DNA of 64,000 nucleotides, from NCBI RefSeq assembly GCF_002953715.1, contig NZ_CP025014.1, positions 434,001 through 498,000 of the forward strand. Reading direction: 5' to 3'. This DNA comes from Rhizobium leguminosarum (GTDB taxonomy: Bacteria > Pseudomonadota > Alphaproteobacteria > Rhizobiales > Rhizobiaceae). Positions 9,199-18,282 of the stretch are shown in pieces (position 1 is the stretch's first letter; each line of letters opens with the position of its first letter). The notes under the pieces were generated by a model. That model had not been told where the DNA came from. It was given only the letters and a program-made list of their open reading frames with translations, and searched no databases. Both the position numbers and the translations under genes were made by a program.

Positions 9199-9455
9199 CA
9201 CGTCAGACTTCTATATCAGCAACGCTTTTGAGAACGTGGGGGCGCCGTATTTTCGGATTGGCGATCAGCCCCACCCTGATCAGTTCCTTCGCAGTCGTTT
9301 CGCCTATGGCTCTCGCAATACGTAAAATGACGCTCGACGCAGGTCGGGTTCACGATCGTAATCTTGACAACGACGGTTATACTAAGCTTCGTTCCGTTTG
9401 GTGGAAATACAACGGGAGATCGACCTGCACCCCATGCCTTGGATCAGACGGAATA

Positions 9456-10175
9456 ATGCCTGCGCGCTGTATATTTCTTATTGCCGCCTGGTTCGTTGCG
9501 CCGGCCTTGGCGTTTGCTGATATGAATCTAACCAAGCCATCTGGCTGGATTGAGTACAAAGAAGAGATAGCTCAACTGAGCTCTCGCTTAAAGCCTTCAA
9601 TGGCTCCTATTGGTGGGCGTTTCATTTGTTCACGCGACGAAGACGAAGACCGAATGGTTGCGCTGCTCACAAAGGAGGGATTAGCTGTATCCGACAGCGG
9701 ACAATGCGAGATTGTCGCATACAAATCAGTCACAACTGATCAACCGGCTGTGCGCGAAGCAATTGCGTATATGCGCGAACTGGGAGACCAGCTAGGCTAT
9801 CGTCTCGTTTCAGTTGAATCCGGTGACTTCGAAAGTGGGAACGCCACCATTCTCGCCAGCGAGGACGAAAATATACCGTGGTGGCAAACAAGTGATAATT
9901 TTGAGCCGATCGATCAGTTTGTGCGAAGCACGATGTCACGAGCAGATCTCGATGCTGAATCCGTTGAGGCCATTAGGCTTTATCTGGATAATCGAGAATA
10001 TGAAATGGCTTTCGAGGGTCTGTTTTTAGAGCTTATCAAGTCTCGAAAAACGATCAAATTAAACGCCAGTGAATGCATCGGCATGGCACGGCAGCTAAAA
10101 CTCGATAAAGAAACTGTATTTGACCACCAGTTCTGGTCAAAGTTTGAAACATACCTTCACGATATGGCCAGGTGA
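9456..10175 (+). CDS. Exported protein of unknown function with immunity-like C-terminus
   Basis: 239 residues from the ATG at 9456. Residues 1-23 form a convincing signal peptide (MPARCIFLIAAWFVAPALAFA). The middle is acidic and unrecognised. The last 85 residues (ADLDAESVEAIRLYLDNREY, then MAFEGLFLELI and LKLDKETVFD) resemble small MafI/CDI-type immunity proteins in length and pattern; this is a weak resemblance, not an assignment. The whole 9.2-10.2 kb stretch is visibly richer in A and T, with rarer codons than its neighbours, suggesting transfer. A reading upstream to a TTG at 9228 is not supported. The fusion of an exported N-terminus to a normally cytoplasmic immunity-like domain is odd and may mark a rearrangement. 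Confidence 0.55.
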   Translation: MPARCIFLIAAWFVAPALAFADMNLTKPSGWIEYKEEIAQLSSRLKPSMAPIGGRFICSRDEDEDRMVALLTKEGLAVSDSGQCEIVAYKSVTTDQPAVREAIAYMRELGDQLGYRLVSVESGDFESGNATILASEDENIPWWQTSDNFEPIDQFVRSTMSRADLDAESVEAIRLYLDNREYEMAFEGLFLELIKSRKTIKLNASECIGMARQLKLDKETVFDHQFWSKFETYLHDMAR

Positions 10176-10209
10176 CGAGATCTAAGCCCCGCCGATCGGC
10201 GTTATTCCC

Positions 10210-11310
10210 TTACCAGACGAGACCGCGGGCCGCGACATCCTCGACGCGGGTGACGATGCCGCCCCGATGGAAGACCATCGTGTCGAACAGGTTGGAGACC
10301 ACGCAGGTGTGGTTCGGGATGATGAAGAGCCTCTCGCCGATCTGCGGCCGCGGGCCGGTGCAATTCGACAGGTCGATCACGCCGTGTTCTTCCGAGAGGC
10401 TGCTGATCCGCGCCTCGGGATAACCGACGATCAGTCCGTAATCGCTGAAGCCCTGAAGATCCGATGTCAGAGCCTTCGACCCGGCATCGATGACGGCGCG
10501 GTCGGCGTTTGGCCGCGACACGACGGTTGCCAGCACATGCATCGCGCAATCGTCCTCGGTGCAATGGCCCATGCGCACCATCTGGCGATCGTTGTAGATA
10601 TAGGTGCCGGCGCGGTGTTCCGTGGCCGAGGTGACGAGATGCGCTTCGAAGAGGCTGGGCGTTCCGCCGTTGCTGACGATTGGGCAAGTTATGCCTTCCG
10701 ATGTCAGCTGCTCGAGCGCCTCTGTGATGAAGGCTTCGACGGCGGCGGCCGATTGCGGCTTCGGATAGGTCACGATGCCGCCGAAGGTGAGGCCGTCGGC
10801 AGCGGTGATGCGCTTGGCGAGGGAGGCCGCCTCGCCTGGTGTCTGCACGCCGCAGCGGCTGCCGCCCGTATCGCATTCGACCAGTACGTTCAGCGGCTTG
10901 TGGCCGGAGAAATGTGCCGCGAGCCCGTCGACCGTCACTTCGCTGTCGGCGACGACCTTGAGGGCCGAAATTCTCTCGTTCAACTTGGCCAGGCGCTCGA
11001 GCTTCTGCGGTCCCAGGATGTTGAAGGTGATGAGGATGTCCTCGAAGCCGGCTTCGGCAAAGACTTCGGCTTCCGTCACCTTCTGGCAATTGATGCCCTT
11101 GGCACCGGCGGCAACCTGCGCGACGGCCAGTGCCGGGATCTTGTGCGTCTTGATATGCGGGCGGAAGTTCAGCCCTTGCTGATCCATATAGGATTGAACG
11201 CGGCTTATGTTTGCCGCCAGCCGGTCTTCGTCGATCACAGGACGCGGCGTCGAGAGATCGGCGATCCTGTCGCCTGCCTTGGCGATGACGGCAAACCGAT
11301 TGTCATGCAT
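10210..11310 (-). CDS. D-threonine aldolase / D-serine dehydratase-like PLP enzyme
   Basis: 366 residues, fold-type III (alanine-racemase N-terminal) PLP enzyme. The PLP lysine lies in RPHIKTHK (Lys54), followed by barrel strands ending at GGIVTYP and SNGGTPS. The C-terminal domain has the metal-site pattern PNHTCVVSNLFD (His and Cys) typical of the DSD1/D-threonine aldolase group, which cleave or deaminate D-3-hydroxy amino acids. Its start abuts the stop of the M81 gene, so the two are co-transcribed. The exact D-amino-acid substrate is unknown. Confidence 0.9.
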   Translation of the reverse strand: MHDNRFAVIAKAGDRIADLSTPRPVIDEDRLAANISRVQSYMDQQGLNFRPHIKTHKIPALAVAQVAAGAKGINCQKVTEAEVFAEAGFEDILITFNILGPQKLERLAKLNERISALKVVADSEVTVDGLAAHFSGHKPLNVLVECDTGGSRCGVQTPGEAASLAKRITAADGLTFGGIVTYPKPQSAAAVEAFITEALEQLTSEGITCPIVSNGGTPSLFEAHLVTSATEHRAGTYIYNDRQMVRMGHCTEDDCAMHVLATVVSRPNADRAVIDAGSKALTSDLQGFSDYGLIVGYPEARISSLSEEHGVIDLSNCTGPRPQIGERLFIIPNHTCVVSNLFDTMVFHRGGIVTRVEDVAARGLVW

Positions 11311-12786
11311 CTAGGCGGCTCCGCGTTCTAGTCCGTGTGGATCGGCGACGATCGGCCATATGGTCTTCGGTGCCCGTTGGTACGGTGTCGTCGCCGGATT
11401 ATTGGGATAAGGCGTTCCGGCGGAGCAGTAAAGGATCTCCGCCGCGATCTTCGAGAAGGACGCGAAGAAGTGGTTGGTGGATTTGATCACCAGGATCTTC
11501 TGCCTGGCGGGATCGATGCCCATCGCCGAAAAAAGGCTCGGATCGAAGCTTTGAGCGCGCGTCGAATTGAGGATGATGTCGATGCCGTTGAGGACGATAT
11601 GTGCGGCATCGCCGAAAGGTGCGAGGCTTTCGCCGAACTGCATCTCGGCATTCTTCACCAGCTTGACGACCTTGACGGTGCCGTCGACAGGATTGCCGGT
11701 GCCGGGCGCCGACTTTGCGCCGAAGCGCAGTGGAATTTCCGCCCCCTCGCCTGCCGCAAAACAAATCTGGACGGCCACCGGATCCCAGATGGTGCCAATC
11801 GCAGCACTCCTGACGCCGCGGGCCATGAGCTCCCCGAGGATGACAGTCGCATCCCCTGCGGTGCCGCCACCCGGATTGTCCCAGACGTCGGCAATGACAA
11901 CAGGCCATGCGGTGGCAGTCATCGCGCGCGAGACGGCTTCCTTCTCGTCGATCTGCGGGACCATGAAGGTGCCACGCTTCGAAAATAGCTCGAGGCCGAG
12001 CTCGCGCGCCAAAGCCGCGCCCTTTTCCGGCTTGTTATCAGTCACCACCAGCAGCTTCGTCCCCATTTCGGGAACGTCGCCCACCATGAAGCCGTGGATC
12101 ACCGAGATCGACAGGATGTCCGGATCATCCGTCTCGATCTGCATGATCTTGTCGACGAAGGAACGCATGGGCTCGCGCGATGTCGGGAAGACGTCGATCA
12201 TCTTGCAGTCGAACACCGACATAACAGGCTTGATCCGGCCTTCGAGCGTTTCGACGGTAATGCGCCAGAGATCCTCGGCGCGGTCGACGAAGTCCGTATG
12301 CGGAAACTCCTTGAAATAGACGGCGAAATTAAGCGCAACGACGCGTTTTGCTGTGAGATGGCTGTGCGGATCGAGTTCGGCGCAGATGAGGACATCAGGC
12401 CCGACGATCTCGCGGATGCGCGAGAGAAGATCGCCTTCCGTATCTTCGTATCCGGCGGCCACCATGGCGCCATGCAGGCCCATGACAACGGCGTCGACAG
12501 GCATTGCCGCGCGGAGTTGACCGAGGATTTCGTCACGCAATTCCTCGTAGGTCGCCCGGTTGACGAGGCCTGCGGGGTCGGCCCAGGTGGCGGTTCCCTC
12601 GATCAGTTGCCAGCCCTTTTCAGCCGTGACGCGCCTTCCGACGGTGATCGGCGCGGTGCAGAGCGTTGGCGTTTCGGGATGTTGGCCGGGCGGGGCATAA
12701 AGAGAGGCTTCGAATGCGCGACGATCCACGCAGATCGGGGAAAAAGTGTTGGTCTCGGTCGCTAGTGCTGCCGTGAAAATGCGCAA
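11311..12786 (-). CDS. M81 family metallopeptidase (MlrC-like)
   Basis: 491 residues matching the M81/MlrC family: N-terminal ALATETNTFSP, GLHGAMVAAGYEDTEGD with metal-ligand residues, DPHSHLT, and WDNPGGGTAGDAT in the C-terminal half. The founding member, microcystinase MlrC, completes hydrolysis of linear microcystin; most relatives act on unknown small amides. It begins with TTG at 12786, with AAGGCGA upstream and no usable ATG. Between the NTF2-like gene and the PLP enzyme in one operon, it is likely to hydrolyse an amide or peptide releasing a D-amino acid; that link is inference. Confidence 0.9.
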   Translation of the reverse strand: MRIFTAALATETNTFSPICVDRRAFEASLYAPPGQHPETPTLCTAPITVGRRVTAEKGWQLIEGTATWADPAGLVNRATYEELRDEILGQLRAAMPVDAVVMGLHGAMVAAGYEDTEGDLLSRIREIVGPDVLICAELDPHSHLTAKRVVALNFAVYFKEFPHTDFVDRAEDLWRITVETLEGRIKPVMSVFDCKMIDVFPTSREPMRSFVDKIMQIETDDPDILSISVIHGFMVGDVPEMGTKLLVVTDNKPEKGAALARELGLELFSKRGTFMVPQIDEKEAVSRAMTATAWPVVIADVWDNPGGGTAGDATVILGELMARGVRSAAIGTIWDPVAVQICFAAGEGAEIPLRFGAKSAPGTGNPVDGTVKVVKLVKNAEMQFGESLAPFGDAAHIVLNGIDIILNSTRAQSFDPSLFSAMGIDPARQKILVIKSTNHFFASFSKIAAEILYCSAGTPYPNNPATTPYQRAPKTIWPIVADPHGLERGAA

Positions 12787-12816
12787 GAAAGTCGCCTTCG
12801 TGTTGTCGGCCCCGCG

Positions 12817-13299
12817 TCAACCCATCGGGTTCGGCAGATAGCCGGTGAAACCTGAGATCTTCCAGCGTCCTTGGTGAAGCCTGCAATAATAGAGCGTCTG
12901 CCATTGCATGACGTCTCTGCTGCCGTCAGGCTTGGAAATGCCGCCGTCGAATTTCTTGCGGACAAGCGCCATATCGCCTTCGATTTCGATGTCTTCCAGC
13001 GTCGTCGTGGTGAAGATCGCCATACGCGTATCTTCTGCGAAACTCTGTTTGGCGAAATCCTCCGCCTGCCTCAGCCATTCCTGGCGATAGGCCGACAGCG
13101 TCGGAAATGCGAGGCGCCACTTGTCGGGGCTGACTTCCTTTCGGCCGTCAATGCCGATGAAGCCCTCTTCCACGAAGTCATGTTCGACCATCGACCAATC
13201 GGCGGCGAGAAAGGCATCGATATCGCGCGGAACGAGCATCTCCCAGATAGCGTGCCGGGCGCTGTCGGACGGGAAAGGATTCTTGAAAGGATCGCGCAT
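12817..13299 (-). CDS. NTF2-like / SnoaL-like protein
   Basis: 160-residue cone-fold protein of the NTF2/SnoaL superfamily. The recognisable parts are the N-terminal helices with FLAADWSMVEHDF and the terminal strands RWKISGFTGYLPNP. First gene of the operon with the M81 peptidase (30 bp gap) and the PLP enzyme. No catalytic assignment is possible; such proteins act as small isomerases, hydratases or ligand binders. It is divergent from the RidA gene. Confidence 0.8.
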   Translation of the reverse strand: MRDPFKNPFPSDSARHAIWEMLVPRDIDAFLAADWSMVEHDFVEEGFIGIDGRKEVSPDKWRLAFPTLSAYRQEWLRQAEDFAKQSFAEDTRMAIFTTTTLEDIEIEGDMALVRKKFDGGISKPDGSRDVMQWQTLYYCRLHQGRWKISGFTGYLPNPMG

Positions 13300-13312
13300 A
13301 TCTGCCCCAGAT

Positions 13313-13326
13313 TGAAATTCTTTTCA
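13313..13326. promoter_or_regulatory. Inverted repeat TGAAA-N4-TTTCA, candidate operator
   Basis: Lies in the 111-bp gap between two divergent operons, where one bound regulator could control both. The same half-site occurs at 3573-3591. The RpiR regulator encoded 500 bp away is the obvious candidate, but this is inference. Confidence 0.45.
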
Positions 13327-13410
13327 TAAATCGTGTTTTTCACTGGTCAAATTCTGCTTTCTATGGTCACTTGTCAACTTATCAAGAAAATAATTTGCAA
13401 GGACTTCAGC

Positions 13411-13800
13411 ATGCCCATCAAGCGCTATGGCACTGTTCAAACGGGCGCCGGCGGCAAGGCACTGCCTTTCGCACGGGCGGTCGAAGCCGATGGATGGCTG
13501 TATGTTTCCGGCCAGGTTGCGATGGAAGATGGCGAAATCATCGACGGCAACATCATTGCTCAGACCCACAAGACGATTGCCAATGTTCTGGCGATCCTCG
13601 ATGAAGCCGGATACGGCGTCGAGGACGTCGTGCGCGTCGGCGTCTGGCTCGATGATCCGCGCGACTTCTGGACCTTCAATAAAATCTATCAGGAGTATTT
13701 CGGCGAACATCCGCCGGCACGCGCCTGTGTGCAATCGTCGATGATGGTTGATTGCAAGGTTGAGATCGACTGCGTGGCCTATAAGAAGAAGGATAAATAG
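13411..13800 (+). CDS. RidA family protein (enamine/imine deaminase)
   Basis: 129 residues, standard RidA length. Typical features are LYVSGQVAMEDGEII, QTHKTIANVLAILDEAGYG and the substrate-binding Arg in PPARACVQSS, followed by VEIDCVAY. RidA proteins hydrolyse reactive 2-aminoacrylate and related imines made by PLP dehydratases, which fits the PLP enzyme encoded across the divergent promoter. Start ATG 13411 has AAGGA upstream. Confidence 0.93.
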   Translation: MPIKRYGTVQTGAGGKALPFARAVEADGWLYVSGQVAMEDGEIIDGNIIAQTHKTIANVLAILDEAGYGVEDVVRVGVWLDDPRDFWTFNKIYQEYFGEHPPARACVQSSMMVDCKVEIDCVAYKKKDK

Positions 13801-13822
13801 AGAACCATTGGGGGGGACGGGC

Positions 13823-14686
13823 TTGGATATCTTTTCAACGCTGCAGGAAGACAAGAGCAGGCTCTCTCCCTCCGAGAACCGCATCGCGGAGATCATTGTC
13901 AACGATTTCGAGTTTGCCGTGAATGCCTCGATCATCGAGCTTGCGGAACGAGCCGAGGTATCGCCGCCGACCGTCACCCGCTTTTGCCGGCGGCTCGGTT
14001 GCGAGAGCTTTTCCGACTTTAAGGTGCAACTCGCCCGCACCGCCCATATCGGCGTTCGCTATCTGAAACCGGAATCGAAAAGCACCGATCCGGCCGATGT
14101 CGCCCAGGATATCATCACCAAGGCCCAAAATGCGCTCTTTCTCCTGCACCGGTCGCTCGATCTTGTCGCGATCGAAGCCGCCGTTTCGCATATCGCCAAG
14201 GCCGACATGATCTATGCGTTCGGCTCGGGCGGCAATTCGTCGATGATCGCCGACGAGCTCCAAAACCGCCTCTTCCGTCTCGGGCTTCGCATCACGGCAA
14301 GTTCCGACCACAGCATGCAGCTGATGATGGCTGCCGCGGCACGACCGGGTGATGTGTTGATCGGTTCGTCCTTCTCCGGGCGCAATATGGAGTTGGTGCG
14401 GGCCTTCGAGCTTGCCCGCCAGACCAAGGTGAAGACGATCGCGCTCACCCAGACGGCCAGCCCGGTTGCCAAGGCTGCCGAAATTGTCGTGCCGATCGAC
14501 CTTCCCGAAGGCAACAATATCTATCGCCCGACCTCCACGCGCATCGCCTACATCGCGACGGTCGATATCCTGTCGAGCCTGGTTGCCTACGCCGTTCAGC
14601 CAAAGGCGACGACCACGCTTCGGCGCATCAAGCAGCAGCTGGTCATTCACCGCGACGGCGACGACCGGCAATTGCTTGGAGATTGA
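13823..14686 (+). CDS. MurR/RpiR family transcriptional regulator
   Basis: 287 residues. An N-terminal RpiR helix-turn-helix (LSPSENRIAEIIVNDFEFAV, then VSPPTVTRFCRRLG) precedes a SIS sugar-phosphate-binding domain (YAFGSGGNSSMIADELQNRL, then GDVLIGSSFSGRNMELV). I choose the TTG at 13823 because GGGGGGACGGG lies just upstream and the reading then begins MDIFSTLQEDK, as in relatives. An ATG start inside the RidA gene is unlikely. It is the probable regulator of the two divergent operons here. Confidence 0.9.
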   Translation: MDIFSTLQEDKSRLSPSENRIAEIIVNDFEFAVNASIIELAERAEVSPPTVTRFCRRLGCESFSDFKVQLARTAHIGVRYLKPESKSTDPADVAQDIITKAQNALFLLHRSLDLVAIEAAVSHIAKADMIYAFGSGGNSSMIADELQNRLFRLGLRITASSDHSMQLMMAAAARPGDVLIGSSFSGRNMELVRAFELARQTKVKTIALTQTASPVAKAAEIVVPIDLPEGNNIYRPTSTRIAYIATVDILSSLVAYAVQPKATTTLRRIKQQLVIHRDGDDRQLLGD

Positions 14687-14710
14687 GGTCATGAACGGGA
14701 GCGACAGAAA

Positions 14711-15487
14711 ATGACGCAGTCGATAGCCATCGTTACGGGCGCTGCCGGTGATATCGGCGCGGCGATCGCCGCACGGCTCGCCGATGACCACGACGTCGTG
14801 TTGCTCGCCGACATCGATGCCGCGGCTGCGGCTGCCGTGGCGTCGAAGCTCGGGCCGGACAATCGCTTCGTCGCCGTCGGATGCGATGTGACCAGCGAGA
14901 CGAGCATTGCCGAACTGGCAAGACGCGCTGCGGAGGCCGGTGTGGTTCGAACCCTGGTCAACAATGCCGGTGCAGCCCGCGCCACCAGCCTGCACGAGAC
15001 AACGCCCGAGATCTGGCGGGCGGACAATGCGCTCAATCTGGAAGCTGCATTCTTATGTTTTCGTGCATTCGAGCCCATGTTGAACGCCTCGAAGGGTTCC
15101 GTCGTCAACATTGCCTCGGTCAACGGCATGCATGTCTTCGGGCACCCGGCCTATAGCGTCGCCAAGGCAGGCCTTCTGCATTTCACCCGGCTGGTCGCCG
15201 TCGAATACGGCAAGTTCGGCATCCGCTCCAACGCCGTCGCACCCGGCACGGTGAAGACGCAGGCCTGGGAAGCACGCGCGGCAGCCAATCCGAATGTTTT
15301 CGAGGAAGCACGCCGCTGGTATCCGCTGCAGCGCGTTGTTGATCCGAAAGATGTTGCCAATGCCGTGGCCTTCCTTGCCGGTCCCCTGGCCGCAGCCATC
15401 ACCGGCGTCTGCCTGCCTGTCGATTGCGGCCTCACGGCCGGCCAGGCCGAGCTCGCGCGAACCTTCTCGCAATCGGAACATTACTGA
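14711..15487 (+). CDS. SDR family oxidoreductase
   Basis: 258-residue classical short-chain dehydrogenase. The cofactor motif TGAAGDIGAAIA, NNAG, and the active-site Ser (NIASVNG) and Tyr-x3-Lys (YSVAKAG) are all present. It follows the RpiR gene by 24 bp and is probably in the same operon. Substrate unknown. Confidence 0.92.
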   Translation: MTQSIAIVTGAAGDIGAAIAARLADDHDVVLLADIDAAAAAAVASKLGPDNRFVAVGCDVTSETSIAELARRAAEAGVVRTLVNNAGAARATSLHETTPEIWRADNALNLEAAFLCFRAFEPMLNASKGSVVNIASVNGMHVFGHPAYSVAKAGLLHFTRLVAVEYGKFGIRSNAVAPGTVKTQAWEARAAANPNVFEEARRWYPLQRVVDPKDVANAVAFLAGPLAAAITGVCLPVDCGLTAGQAELARTFSQSEHY

Positions 15488-15490
15488 AAT

Positions 15491-15598
15491 CCAGAGCGGT
15501 TCAAGTTTTCATGGAACCGCAGAACCGCTCTAACTTTTTGTTTTTACGCAATTCCGGACGAAAAACCGCTTCGCACTTTTCCTGGAATTGCTCCAGAG
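15491..15598. repeat. Rhizobial palindromic repeat of a different subtype
   Basis: Two inverted-repeat modules: ends AGAGCGGTTC/GAACCGCTCT, then GCAATTCCGG/CTGGAATTGC around a core with ACCGCTTCGCAC. It lies between the SDR stop and the MFS gene. Confidence 0.7.
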
Positions 15599-15650
15599 GA
15601 GGACGAGAGGAGCAGGTTGTGAAGCCGGCTTACTTCTGATCGATGACCGC

Positions 15651-16850
15651 ATGAGCCGACTTTTTCCCGACGTCTTCCGCAATCCGGCGATCCGCGCCAG
15701 CATGATCGCCATTTTCACCTTCGGAATGGCGGGGGCAATGACTGCCCCCTATCGTTCGGTCGTGGGTATCCGCGAATTGGGCTTGAGCGACGGTCTCTAT
15801 TCGTTCCTGAGTTTCGTCTCGGCGGCGGTCAACGTCGTCATCAGCATTCTGCTCGGCAATCTCGCCGACCGGCTTGGCGAGTACCGGTCGACGATGATCG
15901 GCGCATGTCTCTTCGGCATCGTCGGCTACGGCATGGTCTACGCCTTTCCGACTGCGGCCATATTCGTTATCAGCGGCTTGCTGCCCCTGCCGATCTACGG
16001 GGCGCTGAACTCGCTGCTGTTTGCCAATGCGCGCGCGGCGATGCACGGCATGAACCGAAGCGACATGGTGACGGCCAACTCCGGCGTGCGCGCTATGATC
16101 TCGCTGTCCTGGGTGCTGATCCCAGGGATAACCGGCCTGCTGCTGTCTGGCGCATCGAGCATGCTGCCGGCCTACCTCTTTGCCAGCATCTCATGCCTGC
16201 TCTGCCAGGGGATCGTCGTCTTCGCCTTGCCGAAGCGAACGGGAACGGAGATGGCTGCGGCTCATCATCTCAGCTATCTCGGCGCGCTTCGCCAGGTGGT
16301 TTCGCCGCGCATCTCGGCGCATATTTGCGGGGTAGCGCTCATCACCAGCACGCTGCATCTCAATGACGCCCTTCTGCCATTGATCGCCACTGGTGCTGCG
16401 CATGGCAGGCTGAGAGACGTCGGCATTCTCGTTGGCATCGTCGCATTGCTGGAAGTCGTCTTCATCATCGTCTGGTCGCGGATCGCGCGGAAGGCCGGCC
16501 AGATGACGGCGCTTGCTGCCGGTACCATCATCTATGCCGTGTTCCTCAGTCTTCTCGGCTTTGCCTCTGAGCCGTGGCACCTCTATGCGCTCACCTTGCT
16601 TGCAGGCATGGGAGCGTCGGCGATCATCAGCATTCCGATCACCTATCTGCAGGATCTGATCGCCGACCGGCCGGGGCTCGGCAGCGCCCTGATCTCCGTC
16701 AATATCTTTGCCAGCGCCGGGATCGGTGCGCTGGTCTTTGCCGCCGGCACCTATGTGACAGGCTATTCGGGAACCGCGATCCTGAGCGCCGTCACCGGAT
16801 TGGCGGGGATAGCGATCATCGGCCTCCTGCATAGAGGCAAAGCCCGCTAG
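15651..16850 (+). CDS. MFS transporter, sugar-efflux (SET/SotB-like)
   Basis: 399 residues with about 12 hydrophobic segments. The loop between helices 2 and 3 has NLADRLGEYRS, and the N-terminus (APYRSVVGIRELGLSDGLYS) resembles the SetA/sugar-efflux family. I start it at the ATG at 15651; longer readings run into the repeat. It may export an amino sugar or a product of the upstream genes. The distance and the repeat leave open whether it shares their transcript. Confidence 0.85.
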   Translation: MSRLFPDVFRNPAIRASMIAIFTFGMAGAMTAPYRSVVGIRELGLSDGLYSFLSFVSAAVNVVISILLGNLADRLGEYRSTMIGACLFGIVGYGMVYAFPTAAIFVISGLLPLPIYGALNSLLFANARAAMHGMNRSDMVTANSGVRAMISLSWVLIPGITGLLLSGASSMLPAYLFASISCLLCQGIVVFALPKRTGTEMAAAHHLSYLGALRQVVSPRISAHICGVALITSTLHLNDALLPLIATGAAHGRLRDVGILVGIVALLEVVFIIVWSRIARKAGQMTALAAGTIIYAVFLSLLGFASEPWHLYALTLLAGMGASAIISIPITYLQDLIADRPGLGSALISVNIFASAGIGALVFAAGTYVTGYSGTAILSAVTGLAGIAIIGLLHRGKAR

Positions 16851-16946
16851 TCGACAGCATTAGCAAATGGGACGTGACGAAGAATGTGGCTTTCATCAAT
16901 GTTCGTCTTGTGACAAGGGTGACGCACCATTTCCTTTGAAGGCGAC

Positions 16947-18149
16947 ATGAAGGCGATCTCCGGCACGAATCTCGAGCAGGCCAAGTCTCACAACCGGCGA
17001 GTGGTAATCGAGGCTGTCCGCACGAACGGTCCCTTGTCGCGCGCGGCAATTGCCCGGATGACGGCGCTGACCGCCCAGACCGTGTCGAATATCGTCGAGG
17101 AACTGGAGAGGTCGCACCTTCTCGTCCCATCCGAGGCGCAGAAGCTGGCGCGCGGCCAGCCAATCATCCCCTACACCATCAATCCGCGCGGCGCCTACTC
17201 GATCGGCCTCGAACTTGGCCGCCAGCGCGCAAGCGGCGTTCTGACGGATCTCTCCGGTGCCGTCTGCGCGCGCATCGAGCGGCATGTCGAACATCCGGAT
17301 CCGCAACGGGCCATGCCGGCGCTCCAATCCATCGTCGAGGATCTTCAGCAGGACTTCGCATTCGACCGGAACAGGCTGCTCGGTGTCGGGATGGCCCTGC
17401 CCGGCCGCTATGCCGATGGCGGTACCACCTCTCTCAGCCCGTTGAATCTGCCCGGCTGGCAGGGTTTTCCTGTCGGGCATGAGCTGGAACAGCGGGTAAA
17501 AGTGCCGGTGCTCGTCGAGAACGATGCGACGGCGGCCGCGATCGGCGAGCGTCTTCACGGTGTCGCCCGCGGTTTGGGCAGCTTCGTCTATCTGTTTCTC
17601 GCCGGCGGGGGTGGCATCGGCGCCGGCATGTTCCTCGACGGCCACCTCTACAAGGGCAGTCGCAACAATGCCGGCGAGATCGGCCATATCATCGTCGAAC
17701 CGCATGGCAAGCTCTGCAGCTGTGGCAAGCGCGGCTGTCTGGATCGCTACGTCTCGCCGGCCGTTGCCTACGAGTTCATGGGCATTGCCAATGCCGAGGA
17801 GCTGTCGCCTGACGATCTCGATGCGCTGATCGCCAAGGGCAGTGAAGGTCTCGACGCCTGGCTGGATCAGGCCGTCCAGCCTCTACGGCAGACAGTCGAT
17901 TTTCTGGAGCTTGCCTTCGATCCGCAGACCATCGTGCTCGGCGGCAGCATCTCTACATCGCTGATGCTTCGGCTTGCAGAGCGGCTGGAACCGCTGCACA
18001 CCCCGATCGATCCCAACCAGAAGCGGACGGTACCTCGGGTGATGATCGGCATGACCGGCAAGGATACGGCAATCCTCGGTGCCGCCGCCCTGCCGATTTT
18101 TTCCGAAACCAATCCGCGCTTCGACGTGCTGCAAAAGCCGCTCGGCTAG
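16947..18149 (+). CDS. ROK family transcriptional regulator
   Basis: 400 residues. An N-terminal winged helix (LSRAAIARMTALTAQTVSNIVEELERS, residues about 30-60) joins a ROK sugar-kinase-like domain with the phosphate loop, ENDATAAAIGE, and the zinc motif around CSCGKRGCLDRYVS (about residue 255). Relatives are NagC, Mlc and XylR. The last 49 bp of this gene are duplicated at 20241-20289 with two mismatches. Likely controls carbohydrate genes nearby; the target is unknown. Confidence 0.92.
   Translation: MKAISGTNLEQAKSHNRRVVIEAVRTNGPLSRAAIARMTALTAQTVSNIVEELERSHLLVPSEAQKLARGQPIIPYTINPRGAYSIGLELGRQRASGVLTDLSGAVCARIERHVEHPDPQRAMPALQSIVEDLQQDFAFDRNRLLGVGMALPGRYADGGTTSLSPLNLPGWQGFPVGHELEQRVKVPVLVENDATAAAIGERLHGVARGLGSFVYLFLAGGGGIGAGMFLDGHLYKGSRNNAGEIGHIIVEPHGKLCSCGKRGCLDRYVSPAVAYEFMGIANAEELSPDDLDALIAKGSEGLDAWLDQAVQPLRQTVDFLELAFDPQTIVLGGSISTSLMLRLAERLEPLHTPIDPNQKRTVPRVMIGMTGKDTAILGAAALPIFSETNPRFDVLQKPLG
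18099..18147 (+). repeat. Direct repeat, copy A (3' end of the ROK gene)
   Basis: 49 bp ending within the ROK stop region. It matches 20241-20289 with two mismatches. The pair brackets about 2.1 kb holding the DMT and AraC genes. Confidence 0.85.
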
Positions 18150-18261
18150 AACAGGATGATTTTAGGTCGGATCGGCCTAAAATCTGAATCCTGTTCTAAA
18201 TCAAAGAAATAGAGCATGATGTCGTCCGAAAACCGCCCACACTTTTCGGCATCATGCTCTA
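18150..18261. repeat. Rhizobial palindromic repeats, two modules
   Basis: Module one has ends AACAGGATGATTTTA/TAAAATCTGAATCCTGTT. Module two has ends AGAGCATGATG/CATCATGCTCT with core GTCCGAAAACCGC and ACACTTTTCGG. The second module recurs almost exactly at 37983-38032. It starts at the last base of the ROK stop codon. Confidence 0.85.
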
Positions 18262-18282
18262 GGGAGATTGCAGACGCCGGTC

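Noticed and set aside
9228..9455. Start of the unknown exported protein at a TTG at 9228
   Set aside because: No ribosome-binding site there and a clear signal peptide begins at the ATG at 9456.
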